The position numbers and the translations under genes were made by a program. The notes under the pieces are model-generated. The model searched no databases. It was given only the letters and a program-made list of their open reading frames with translations, and was not told the origin of the DNA. From Lobosporangium transversale (Eukaryota; Mortierellomycota; Mortierellomycetes; Mortierellales; Mortierellaceae), in the NCBI RefSeq assembly GCF_002105155.1, contig NW_019029014.1, positions 1-64,000 on the forward strand: a stretch of DNA of 64,000 nucleotides, in the 5' to 3' direction. This document shows positions 22,836 through 34,747 of this stretch, in pieces (position 1 is the first letter of the stretch; every line of letters starts with the position of its first letter).

Positions 22836-25800
22836 ATGCTTGGCAATGTGTATACCCAACCGCGAAGCGTGCTCTTGCCAGCAAGGGCTTTAAAGCTCTT
22901 CGAAATATACATGGAGTACACTCGTAGGATATACCACGACCAGAGCTACAAGTACGACTGCGATCATGATTATGACATCGTCATGGAGCTATGTCTTGAT
23001 GCAGGCTCTGCACTTTCTCGCATTCAGCGGTCTATGAGGAAATCTTTAGCCTCTTCAACTTCAGACAAAGATATGATGCTGCGCCAAAGAGTTGGTTCAG
23101 CCTACTATGAACTTGCTCGCTTACATGAACATCTGGGTCATTCAAATGATACTCAAAGATTTGACAAGGAAGCCAGAAAATGGGGATACATCCATGGAGG
23201 CAATACTGTCTGTCAAGCACCGTACTTTGCCCACTTTACTGGCTGCAGCAAACAAGGAAGCGATGGTGATAACAACAGCAAAGGTAGAAGAGTGACCAGG
23301 GTAGTAGAAGCTATCAAGCGGCACCGTATAGCAACTGTTCCAAAAGATATTTTTGATCATGATGTAGCTCCAATGACTATCAGTTGCAGCTTGCTGGGTG
23401 CCGATGAATATTTGGATGATACAAAGCAGCTTGTATATTGTCTTAGTCTGCTTTCCACTTCATCTACCTCAACGGCAGGCCTCACAGCCCAAGAACAACA
23501 GTGGTGCCAGGTAACCCTGACAGACCAAGATGAGCAGGAGCGGTTGCGTACTTTGGTATCGGACGTGGTTACAATGTTTATTAGCGATGAAATCAAGACT
23601 GAAGCTACAGTCACTGAGGTTGTGTCCCTTGCTCCAGTCCTCACCTTGGATCAGTTTAAGGCATTAGTAATGACCTTGGTCAATGGAGTCAGCCAAAATA
23701 TCATATTAGATACTCATTTGCTGGAAGGGTTGGTTCAGTTGATGCAGTACGCTCCGCTTGGGTACCTTGACTCGGATGATCTTGTTACAATCCTCAAGGC
23801 CCTCAGTTTCCGCCTACAAGGGGTACATAATCAATCCAGTATCCACCTCTATCGCCTTTCTATTACCATCTCACATATCCTTGATGCCATGGTCAGCAGT
23901 CAAGTCAAGGGCTTGAAACGAGAACAGCTCCATGAACCACTAGCAGCGTATCTAAAGAGGCTGGAGACTAACCCTGAGCCATACTTGGTGTACCAAGCAG
24001 CCTATGCTTTCCAAGCTTTACTGAATATTCCAAACGACGAAACCAAAGTACATGTATTGCTGAGGCGTGCATCAGCAGTGATGCGAGGAGCATTTGGAAT
24101 TGTGAGCACAGTCAAGAACCTGGATATCAATGCCTTTATGGATGAACTGAACCACATCCAGAAGGAACTTCCGTCTGTAACAGATGTTATTGATACTAGT
24201 CTGCGAGTATACGATGGTTTAATTTCACTACATGAGAGCGGAGCAAATTTCAGACAGGGTATGGAAGAAGGCCTTAACTTTAGCCACAAGGCTGCGTGGT
24301 ACCCAGCATTACGCGGAGTTGATGCGTTACTCCAGACAGGAGAATTGACCAAGCTCAAGACCTTTGTATGTGAGGTGGCTTGTTGTCGAGACCCAGCATT
24401 TCAATGGGGACTATGTGAGCGTTTGGGACAGGTTGCAGCCAATGGACAGTGGCCAATGGATATCCGCCAAAGCGCAGTCACCTTTCTGGGTGAGATTTAT
24501 AAGAATGACGTAGAGTGGGGTAGCTATATTCATATCAAGCAGTGGATCGTCAGCATCCTTAGAGAACTTACTGCACACCCAAGGTGTAATTTGCAAGGTC
24601 TCTATATATATCTCTATTTCTTTCTATTGTGGGGAGTTTAAGCCTTGACAACTATCGGCATATGATGATTAATCGCAATATCTTTTTTTTTTTTCTTTTC
24701 TTTTCTTTCAGCCGCAAATTCGATCTTGAATGAGCTTCAGGAGGAAGGAGATACCAAAAAGCAGGAGCTTTACAGGGATTGTTTTCAAGGGCCAGTACCT
24801 CCATACCCCTACATTATTGCACCCTCTCCACCCACAACTTCATCATTGCTAGACCGCGTACAGAAGAAGATCGATGTTGAAAAAGGTTTGCGCCTACTTA
24901 AGCGACGTCAGGTAAAGAGCAGAGGTACCCAAAGCTTCTACATTCAACAATATGCTAAAGCAAATCCCTATGCGGCTGATGACGGTTTATTCCTGCTGAT
25001 GGATAAGGCAATGGAGTTCTTGAAGAGCGACCAGAAGGTGTTACTCGTCCAAGGTGATTCTGGTTCAGGGAAATCGACATTTGTTCGCACGCTAGAGCAC
25101 AACTTGTGGGAAATATACCAGAAGAAGCATGGTCAGATCCCATTGTATATCAATTTACCTACCATTGACAACCCGAAACAAGACCTAGTCGCCAAACAGC
25201 TACGAAGATATGATTTCACAGAGGCACAGATAAAAGAGTTGAAGGTGACGCGCAGATTTATTTTAATATGTGATGGGTACGATGAATGCAAACAGGTCAG
25301 CAACCTGTATGTCGCAAACCGACTAAATCAGCCTGGAGAGTGGATGGCTCAGATGGTGATCAGCTGCCGCGGTGAGTACCTTGGATCAGATTATCGGGAT
25401 CGTTTCCAGCCCATGGGCCGCAATACTCAAGCTAAAACAGCCTTATTTCAAGAGGCTATGATAGTACCATTCTCTGAGCCCCAGATCAACGACTACATCA
25501 TACAATATATCGCAGTCATGGATCCACTGTGGCATGTGGAGGATTACCAGCGTGCACTCAAGGCGGTACCTAGCCTAGAAGACCTTGTTAAGAACCCGTT
25601 CTTACTATCGATGTCACTAGAGGTACTCCCACGGGTAGTAGACCCAAACCAAGACACCTCCAAGGCAAAGATCAAGCGTATTTCATTGTACGATCAATTC
25701 GTAGAGTTGTGGCTAGAGCGGGGCAAGAAGCGGCTAGATGAGACATTAAGGTCAGAAGACAAAAGGATGTTCCAGATACTGAATGATGAAGGATTTGCAC

Positions 25801-28800
25801 AGAATGGAATCAGATACATGACGGACCTGGCCACAGCGATCTATAAGCACCAAGATGGCAATTCAGTAGTGGAATATTCTTCGTTTAAACACAAGGGTAC
25901 ATGGAAAGATGAATATTTTAGCAGAGAGAGTGAAAGATATCTTCTACGCGAGGCTTCTCCATTGAACCGTACAGGCAACCAATATCGATTCATCCATCGC
26001 TCTATTTTGGAATATAGTGTAGCTCGGGCGGTCTTTGAACCGCAGGTAACGACGAGTGTTTTTGCAAGTGGAGAGACAGCAGAGGACTCTACCTTACGTC
26101 GACAGAGTCTAAGCTCGACATACAGCTTCAAAATCGGTGAGAGTGATGTGATTGGGAGGGAGGCTGACCTAATCAAGCCTGATGAAGGCTCTCCTTTAGT
26201 GTGGAGAAGTTTTGTAAGCGAGCCATCCATCTTGGATTTCCTAGTAGATCGCGTTCGACTAGAGCCAGTGTTTAGACAGCAGCTATATGGCTGTGTGGAG
26301 CTCTCAAAGAGCGACGGCAAGTGGCGGATAGCAGCAGCCAATGCAATGACGGTCTTAGTTCGAGCAGGCGAGTCGTTTGCTGGAACGAACTTGCGAGGCA
26401 TTCAGATCCCAGGCGCGAACCTTAGTCATGGTATTTTCGAATATGCTCAGCTACAAGCAGCGGATCTGAGGAAGGTCAACTTTCAAAACTGTTGGCTTCG
26501 TGAAGCAAATATGAGTGATGCAAATATGGCAGACGCTCAGTTTGGTGAATGGCCACTTCTTCGTGTAAATGGTGGTGCCTGGAGGGGATCGTTTTCTCCT
26601 GATGGCAAGACGCTCGCTGCAGCTGTCCGCAACGAAAATATTGGCGACTGTTCAATCAGCGTATATGACACACTGACGTGGGAGAAGCGTCTGACTATGA
26701 GTGGCATTGATTGGAGTAGTATACCAACATACTCACCAGACAGCCGCCACATTACATTTTCAAACTACCTTAATGTGGTTATAATATGGGATGTAGCCTC
26801 AGGTGCGCTGGCTCGCTGTTTGGAGGGCCATAAAGATACTGTCAACCATATAGCCTACTCGCCAAGTGGGGAACATCTTGCCTCTGCCAGCAGTGACGGC
26901 TCCGTACGTGTGTGGCATGCTCAGTCTGGCATACTCCAATATATATTAAAAAGCCATACTGGTGTCGGAGAGAACGTGGCGTACTCACCTGATGGAAATC
27001 AGATTGCAACTGGAGACAAAGACAAGACAATACGGCTGTGGGATGCGGCATCGGGGCACCAGCAACTGGAGCTAGAGGGCCATGAGAACGAGACCAGGCA
27101 GATTGTATATTCGCCCAACGGCCAGGAAATCGTCTCCTGTTGTTGTGGCGGCACTACACTGTATGTGTGGGATACAAAGTCTGGCCAAATGAAATGGGCC
27201 TTAAGGCACGATGGCTTTGTTAGAGGCGCTCGATTTTCGCCTAGCGGGAAATTTGCCGCTTCATTTGCCGGTGAAAAGGCATATCAGTGGGATATGCAAA
27301 CAGGGAAAGTCAGCCATATCCTAAAAGGACATTCCAGAGTAATCTACGGCCTAAAGTATGCGCCAAATGGAGATCAGATCGCCACTTGCGGCTATGATGC
27401 CATAATACGGCTTTGGGACGCACAATCAGGACAGCTCATTAATGCCTTCCATGGCCACTCCGAGATTGTAAACGATGTGACATATTCATCCAAAACCTAT
27501 CAGATTGCATCGTTCAGCAATGACGGAACAATACGCCTTTGGGGCACCAGATTTCGGCAGTGTAACTATGACTCACATAGCCATACGTCACCGATCAGCC
27601 ACATCAGATGTTCACCAGATGGACAGCAGACGGCCTCATGTAGCCGGAACGGTAGAGTGGATATATGGGATAGCCGAACAGGACAACCTATTCATACTTT
27701 ATATAGTCAAAACGAGCCAGTAGTAGACATGAAGTATTCATATGATGGTCGATTGCTTGCCTATTGTCACTGTGCTTCACGCGTTTATCTTTGGGATACT
27801 CAAACAGGCCAACATCCTTACAACTTGGAGTTGCATGGCGATGGCGAACAAGAATACCGCATCTTTGCTATAGATCCTTCTCCCACTACCAATCAAATTA
27901 CTTGTGGGCATAAAAACGGGAAAATAAGTATATGGGATATGCAAACAGGGGAGCTCGTCCGAATCCTTCATGGACATAAGAGCGAAGTGGAATGCGTAGT
28001 GTTCTCGCCTAATGGTCAGCAGGTCGCTTCGTGTGCTTGGGGATGTGGGCTCAAAGTCTGGACAGTGCACTCAGGGGATATCCTCTTTGAATTGAACGAT
28101 GAAATATGCGATACTTCCTGTATAGTGTACTCACCTAACAACCAGAAAATAGCAACAATCCACCGCTACAAAAGCTTGAAAATATGGGACGCAGGGACGG
28201 GCGAGCTCTGCTCTGAAAAGAGGTTACAGGATATCCAAGGCCCGGTTGCATTTTCACCATGGGGCCAACAGCTGACCGTCGGGAGCTTTCATGGGCCATT
28301 AAGTGTATTGGATGTCGAATCAGGAGCATTGCTTCATACGCTTGAAGGGCATATTGGGTGGATCGCAGTTATATCGTATTCTCCTGATGGCCATTACATT
28401 GCTTCAGGGAATAAAGACATGACAGTGCGATTATGGGAATCTCGATCATTCAACTGCGTGATTGCAATTCCGCATCCAGGTGGATATGTTCAGGCTCTCA
28501 GTTGGAATGTCTCTAAGGAAGGCTGCTTCCTGATAACTGGGTGCGATGATGGTTCTATCCGAATGTGGCAAATCATCAAAGAAAACGACCTGTATCAATA
28601 CCGTTTGAAGTGGAGCACAGGACAGACTGTTTTATATGCTGGTAATACATGTATCCAAGATGTGGTGGGGCTGAGTGAAGTCAATAGGACGCTCTTGATA
28701 GAGCGTGGAGCTATAAGGCATCAAGCGATCCAAAAAACGAATAATGTAGCCAATGCAGTAACACTTGTGGCATCTGAGATGGTAATATCTCCTAACACGA

Positions 28801-29069
28801 CCAAGAGCAAAGCCTTGGCTAAAAGCTTAAAAAGCGATAACTCCAGAGGAAGAGTGCTGATCGCTAAAGCCGAGCCTATTAATGGGCATCGGTTCATTTG
28901 CAGTGTGTGTAGTAAATGCAATGATTGTAATGTTGCGCATTTTATCTTAAGAGGCACCTGTGGTGACAATTGTCAGCATCAAAAAGAAGTAAATAGATAT
29001 GTAGGTGTGGTCTATGGTATTATTTTATCCATTTTATTTTATTTTTTTAATAAAGTCACTGACGTGTAG
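22836..29069 (+). CDS. NLR-like protein: helical N-terminus, NACHT, pentapeptide, WD40 repeats
   Basis: Exons 22836-24597 and 24712-29069 (phase 1 intron, acceptor TTTCAG); 2039 aa. Residues 1-110 are TPR-like helices (GSAYYELARLHEHLGHSND). Residues about 180-640 are a helical region rich in conserved phrases such as VYQAAYAFQALLNIP and WYPALRGVDALLQTGEL, which I recall from a large Mortierella receptor family. The NACHT ATPase has a P-loop GDSGSGKST at about 702 and a Walker B-like LICDGYDEC at about 772. Pentapeptide-type repeats lie at about 1153-1197. About 15-16 WD40 units follow, to about 1880, most ending in W-D-x-x-[ST]-G, enough for two propellers. Fungal NACHT-WD40 proteins act in non-self recognition and programmed cell death. 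The start is the first ATG in frame; an upstream exon is possible. The C-terminus is odd (see finding). Confidence 0.9.
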
Positions 29070-29897
29070 TCTCGTCCGACCATCCAGGCGTTATAAAAAC
29101 CAGTTTTGTGGGCCAAACATGGGGCCGGGTGACTAAGGTGCATTTTGGGAAAGAGGTGCACTGTTTTCTTAAGAGTATAAACATGACTTCTGATTAGTAT
29201 TGTTGGTTTTAGTTTTAGTCACGTGTAGAGGGTTCGCCACCAACTATTTAACGAGCAACAGCTCAGGAAAATCTGGCTCCTTGTTCCTTATTTTTACACA
29301 AGAGCCATTTGAGTACTGACTGTTCTCGTCCAGTCTTTGAGTAGTGTGTGTGTTCTTTTATTGTGTTAGAATTATTTATCTATCTGCAGCTGGAAGTGAC
29401 CGGCTTCATAATCCACCAAAACGACCTAAATCTCCTACCACATCTGCCCCTAAATTTTGCAACAGTATCAGAATAGGTGACTCTTTATGTTGAATATATG
29501 GGCGAGATTGATGCGTTTACCTTCAGTGCCGACATGGTCAATGAAGGGGGGAAAAAAATGTGTCCGTTCCATTTGCACTTGCAACTGCACTTTCACGTGA
29601 GGATCCCTTTGAAAGATAACAATCAAATGATGAGGAGGATTTAAACATACATGTATACATCTTGGTGCATTAGTATCTATAATGGAGCGCATGCAATGCC
29701 CAAAGCCATACGCATGCTGTTGTTTACATCTTTCCCATTAAATCCAACTCTCGCAAAGACTTGAAGGCATGTGGTACAAAATCCTCAGAAAGAAATTGAA
29801 AAGCACGGAATCAGAGTCCAATTTCGCACAGCAGTTTGTGTGACATGAAAAAAACTATATACATATAAATATACATTTCAACAGTAGATTTTGCAAA
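29070..29897. other. Intergenic, no gene seen
   Basis: Spacer between the NLR-like gene and the transposon. The stretch at about 29818-29844 (CCAATTTCGCACAGCAGTTTGTGTGAC) is closely repeated at about 34664-34690, so this is the displaced 3' flank of monooxygenase B. Confidence 0.5.
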
Positions 29898-29934
29898 GAG
29901 TCCTCGCCAAAAAGTCGTCGACTAATATATTTTT
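29898..29934 (+). repeat. Left terminal inverted repeat of the transposon
   Basis: 37 bp, identical in reverse complement to 32168-32204. Confidence 0.95.
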
Positions 29935-30005
29935 CATATTTTTAAATTGAATAAAATACCCTCCCTTTTTAGACGAAAAAAAAAAAACGTTACAAACTCA
30001 AAATT

Positions 30006-32086
30006 TTAATTTTTACGAGAGCGTTTTCGATTGATAAGAGGCTCGTCCTCAGACTCGCTATCCTCTACTAAACCAAACATGTTTCCAGTATCTGGTGCAA
30101 GGTCCTCGGTCCCAGATTCCATTATTACAGCCTCAGCTTGCTCTTGGTTTACTACTCTGTCGAGTTCTAGGTCCCACTCACTGCTGTCGAGTCTAATCTC
30201 CTCGCTAATGTCCTCAATTGTCTCCTGTTCATCATTGATCTCTTGGTAATGCCTCTCGTCCGCCTCATCCAGCATTCCTTGGACACGTCTTCTCTCGTTA
30301 TAGTATTTCATACCAATTTTCACAGACTTTTTCCATACAGAATAAAATATTCTATCCGGAATCTGAGAAAACAAGCTGAGAAGCCTTTTCTTCAGCAAAA
30401 GGGCTGTCATTGTCGTCCTTGCTCTCGACGCAATAATGTTTTTAACGACGGCCCAAATTTTCTCAATAGGCTGAAGTTCGCAGTGATATGGTGGAGTCTT
30501 GAGAATTTCATGGCCACCATTCTCTTGGGCGATTTTACTGATAGAGAAATACGACTCGTCAGGAAGGGCTTTGATCAACTCCATAAGATCGTCTTTATTC
30601 GCCGCTTTTCCATTTTCCTTGGTTGGAATAGCAATACCCTTGCTGGTGAGCCACTCTTTGATAGTTGCCACAGTGTCGCTCTTGGGTGGTACTTTGTTTT
30701 TCTTATGGAAATGATATTAAGCACCATCAAGATGGATTTGACAAGGCCCCAGTCCCATCTCATTGAGGTTCTCACAAAGTCGCTTAAAAATACTATCAAA
30801 TAAATTGGCGTTGAAATTTCCATGATAGTCGTGACCTGTTGCTACAACTCCTGCACTCTTGATCTCTTCGGGCACATCGTTCCACAACTCTGCCTCCTGT
30901 TCTTGGCCCTTCTTTGACTGAGGCTTTGGCCCTTTGGATGGCCAGACATATACACTATCCTTCACGAATTTGCCCTCAACTTTTTTGTTGAGTTCATCGT
31001 AATGCACAACGAATGCCGCAAAGATAACTACTATTGGCTTTCTTCCCGCATCGTTTACGACACCACCACTACTTTTCACCCAACGTCTTGCTGCAGCATG
31101 ATCGATGTGACAGTAAGACTCGTCTAAAAAAACTTCTGGCATTTTAGGAACCCAATTGCCGTCCACAAGTTTTAGATTACTGAGGCGACGCTTGAGGTAT
31201 GTTGTTCGGAACGCGACATTTTCCTTGGAGTCATGCAAGAAATGTTGTCGGTTTCCTTTACCCCAATATAAACCCATTTTGCGAAGATCACGAGTAATTG
31301 ACCTTGCTGATCTATCGATCCCAAAGTCATCCTTTAGTTGGTTGGCAACCATAGAGGGGCTCCGCACTTGTTTGAATCTACTATGACAGCCATGATTTTT
31401 GAGGTTACATCCTGATCAATTTCTTTTTTTGGGCGTCCAGTTCTTCCACGTCTGGTTCTCTCATGTCCAGCTTTACCGCGGTCTTTGAACTCGAGTACAC
31501 CTGTGGTAGCAAATTTAATTACTGTCAAACATGCATCTCTCCCTACACCCATTAAAATCGCCAAGTTGTTCGCTCTGTCTGGCGTCTGCATAAACTACTG
31601 TCGAACTTCTAATGGCCCCTCGGTAATAGCCTTGAATGTCCGAGCCATCATAACGTATTCGTTATGTGTAATGCTCGCCTTATTACGGGATAATTCACCA
31701 ATGTCCTGCTGGAGCTCTACAGCTTGTCCATTTGACAAGAATGGATTTGGATCAGCAGCATCGGGAAGCTGCTCTTTTGAAGGAGATCCCTTGGATCTGT
31801 TCTTAGATGGGGTATTCCAATGATATTGTGTGGGAGATCTAGTGCAGGTGACATTGAATTTGGAGGGCGATTGTCGACATCTTCGGGGTGGAGTTGTGCG
31901 TGTTCCTAGAAACGTTGGATCGGTATCACCTAGATCATTATACATATCACTCAGATCATTATATGACGGGTGACTATCGTTATCAATAGGGAAAGACATT
32001 TGACTATTTCTTGGAGAATGAGTGAATGTGAATGAGGATAATGAAGGTCTGCTTCGTCGGTCAGTTTCAGATTCATAAAGAAACAA
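30006..32086 (-). pseudogene. DDE transposase, inactivated
   Basis: Four consecutive open segments on the minus strand. Segment 32086-31595 is a Ser/Pro-rich N-terminus and ends at an in-frame TAG. Segment 31591-31334 has a helix-turn-helix region and a GRTGRPKKE linker. A one-base frameshift near 31370 leads to the segment ending at 30717, with the first catalytic Asp (VFLDESYCHID) and the second (CQIHLDGA) just before an in-frame TAA. The segment to 30006 has the third acidic residue in YHCELQPIEKIWAVVK and an acidic, basic-ended tail. The motif spacing and the CELxPIExxW signature are those of the DDE_3 group in IS630/Tc1. Two stops and a frameshift mean no full protein is made; ends could still be moved by an intact relative elsewhere. 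Confidence 0.85.
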
Positions 32087-32167
32087 CGGTTTCCAATACA
32101 GTCAAGTTTATTCAAAAAATTATATGAAAATGGATGAGGGAAGTCTTTAATTCAAATTGAGTATTTT

Positions 32168-32204
32168 AAAAATATATTAGTCGACGACTTTTTGGCGAGG
32201 ACTC
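32168..32204 (-). repeat. Right terminal inverted repeat of the transposon
   Basis: 37 bp, perfect inverted match to 29898-29934; followed by TA. Confidence 0.95.
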
Positions 32205-32215
32205 TATGCGAACAA

Positions 32216-32839
32216 TTATACTACTACGACATTTTCATTATCATCTTTTCGCTTGCATTCCTGGGGGAGCATGACCACAGAGCCGCGAGCAGGGGTAAGT
32301 GGAAGCCATGCAATTTGAGGACAGTATGCAAACACTTTTGCATCCATCCATTTATATACCCAGTATGGGACGTAGTTCATCATCACCTGGCGTAACAACC
32401 GCTCCTTCCATGTCTAGCAGCAGATAGAACGAGCCCATGTTTGCATACCAAGCAAATAATTAGTATCAAAGGGTGGCGTCTTAATGTACCAAGATATACA
32501 CCAAAGTGTTTGTTTTACATACCTGGCCATAGGAGATTTTGGACCATGTAGAGCTTCTCTGGAATGCATCTAGTGCGCGAGAGTAACGCTGACGATAATA
32601 TTCCTGAAAGGCGGTTGTAATGCTTTTAGAGCTGTTATCTTCCATGTTATAGATACAGTTGGCAAGCACAACCGCATCATGCATCGCATTCACTGCGCCT
32701 GTAGTACCATGAAGGAAATGTTAATGAGCACCTTATTCATAAAACGGAACGAACATAAACAAGCAATGAAACACATTCTTTTTTCTTCTTTTAACATGCC
32801 TAAGCCAGCTCCTGGAAGCATCTACAAACGATCAAAGCA

Positions 32840-32870
<31 letters not shown>

Positions 32871-34373
32871 AGATTAGAAGACAAGATATGATATCGTCAC
32901 TAATAAAGCACCAATAATTTTCAAAAAGTGGTCCCACCTTGTGGCACGCTAGTCGCGAGGAGCAGAAGAAAGCATGTTTATAAATACGAGAATACAGTCA
33001 GTACAACACATCGTTTACTTGCATAAAAAAGTAACGCTCGATTTTTTTTTTTTTTTTTTACCATCGCCAAGGAGAACAGTTCGACCATGGAACCAGGTTT
33101 GGAAAACTTTTTCCTCCAGAAAGGCCTTCGAGATTAAGTTCCTGGGTGTTGCTTGGATCATATCACCCATAGTACCTCCCCATGGACAAGGAATGTCCGC
33201 GAACTCATTAATCATGCTATCGATCGATTCAGGGCCCCATTCTGAGCTTCGAAACAGTTGACTCTTGGCCTCAGCTTCTGTAAGCTGTTGGTACAAATAC
33301 CAGCATACACGTTGACCAGGAACATTCACTACGCCGCACTAATATGTATTCACGATAAGGAAAATAATGAGTGTCATTCATCTTCCCTACAGCTTGCGAC
33401 ATTTTTTGCATGTCTTTTGGAAGGATACATACCACTCCCTTGCCTCCAAATATCGACGAGAAATGAGAAAACTCGTCCTTGAGTTGAGGATACTTCTCAG
33501 GATCCTTTGGCTCTGCTACTCCTACCATACAGAGGTTGGTAACCGAAAAGTTCTCTGAGTCAGCTTTTGGAAGACCAATGCCTTGCTCCTCCAGACGCTT
33601 ATATAGGCTTTGACGGACACCACTATAAGCACCGTCAGCACCCACGAGGATATCGCCTTCCCATGCAGTCCCGTCTGCACAATGTATTAACACTTTTTCA
33701 TCTATTTCCTCTGTCTGAAGCACCCGCTTGCCAAGGCTGATTTTGTATTCTGGCACTTGTTTCCGTAAGAGCTCATGTAATTGTGGACGACAGAAAATAA
33801 TATCACTGTATCCTGTAAATCTTTTTTATTTTCACCATCGAATCGTACCATAGCAATTAAAAGAGGGGAAAAAGTAGATTCGAGTTAATGGATCGTTTTA
33901 CGCTTGCAATAAAAAAAAAAAAAAAAAAAAAAAACGTGCTACGTATTATTACTTCTTTCGATCATCCAGTTTGATGGAGCTAAAGAGTTCTCGGTCGAGT
34001 GTGTAAAAGTCATGTGAGTAACATGGGTATGAAATCTTTTCAAGCTCATCCAACAACCCAAGCTGTTCAAAGACTGGTAACACTGTTGCCGATAATGTCA
34101 TTGCGGATCCTAATGACAATGTTAACAGTAAAGGAAAAAAGCATTGTGGTAATGAGAATCCACAATATTATAAATTTTTATAGAAAACTACTGTATTTAT
34201 TTTACCAGCTTTTTACCCAATGATCTCAATTCGGTAGCCCGTTCGAAAATATGGTATGGATACCCGAGTCTTTCCAAGAGTGTACCGAGCAGTAGACCTC
34301 CGATACCAGCGCCGACAATTATCACTCCTGGGATACGTTCTGATGAAGTGGTAGTAATTGTAGGTTCAGACAT
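32216..34373 (-). CDS. FAD-dependent monooxygenase, copy B
   Basis: Eight exons: 34373-34217, 34109-33953, 33820-33433, 33338-33062, 32948-32938, 32821-32800, 32698-32523, 32413-32216; product 461 aa. It has the same exon plan as copy A, with equal lengths for exons 2, 4, 5, 6 and 7. GAGIGG is at about residue 21, the DG motif is GDILVGADGAYSGVRQS, and the GD motif is VLLGDACHKMLPGAGLG with the 11-nt microexon at 32948-32938. The intron after exon 6 begins GCATGT, so it is a GC-AG intron. The stop codon at 32218-32216 lies 11 bp from a transposon end, so the original 3' untranslated region has been separated. Exon 3 start is set by the conserved T-G-Y motif. Substrate unknown. Confidence 0.85.
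32220..32730 (-). repeat. Duplicated segment, member 1 (exons 7-8 of copy B)
   Basis: Matches 34752-35262 with, by eye, no difference over about 505 bp, including the 109-bp intron between exons 7 and 8. Differences appear only at the edges (for example GTCGTA against GCCGTA near the stop codon). Confidence 0.85.
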
Positions 34374-34747
34374 GATGGTGATGTTAAGGAAGAGGAGAAT
34401 TAGGATAGTAGTGAAATAGATAGGCAATAAAGAAGAGGCTACAGTAAGTAGATTAAAAAAAAAAAAAAAAAAATAAAAAAAAAAAAAAAGGAAGAGAAGA
34501 AGAAGAGAAGAAGGAAGCAAGATTGAAGATAAGAAAGAAAAAGAAGGAAGGAAAGAAGTTTATGTCAACCACATTTGCTAATGAGGGCCATTGATCCGCC
34601 TGTCTCTACTCTTCCAAAGAATGCATACCCACAACTGAACATGAGGATACAAAAAAAAGAAGCCCAATTTTGCACAGCAGTTTGTGTAACGGATAAAAAC
34701 CATGCATATGTGAGCCATTCTCTTCGGTTAATTTTTATTTTTTAAAA

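Larger units (their letters stand above)
29898..32204 (-). mobile_element. Tc1/mariner-IS630 superfamily DNA transposon, degenerate
   Basis: About 2.3 kb, bounded by perfect 37-bp terminal inverted repeats at 29898-29934 and 32168-32204, starting GAGTCCTCGCCAAAAAGTCG. The right end is followed by TA, the expected target duplication; the left end is preceded by AA, so the left TA has mutated or the boundary differs by a base. It carries one transposase reading region on the minus strand broken by stops and a frameshift. It lies 11 bp after the stop codon of monooxygenase B, and therefore replaces that gene's 3' flank. Confidence 0.9.
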
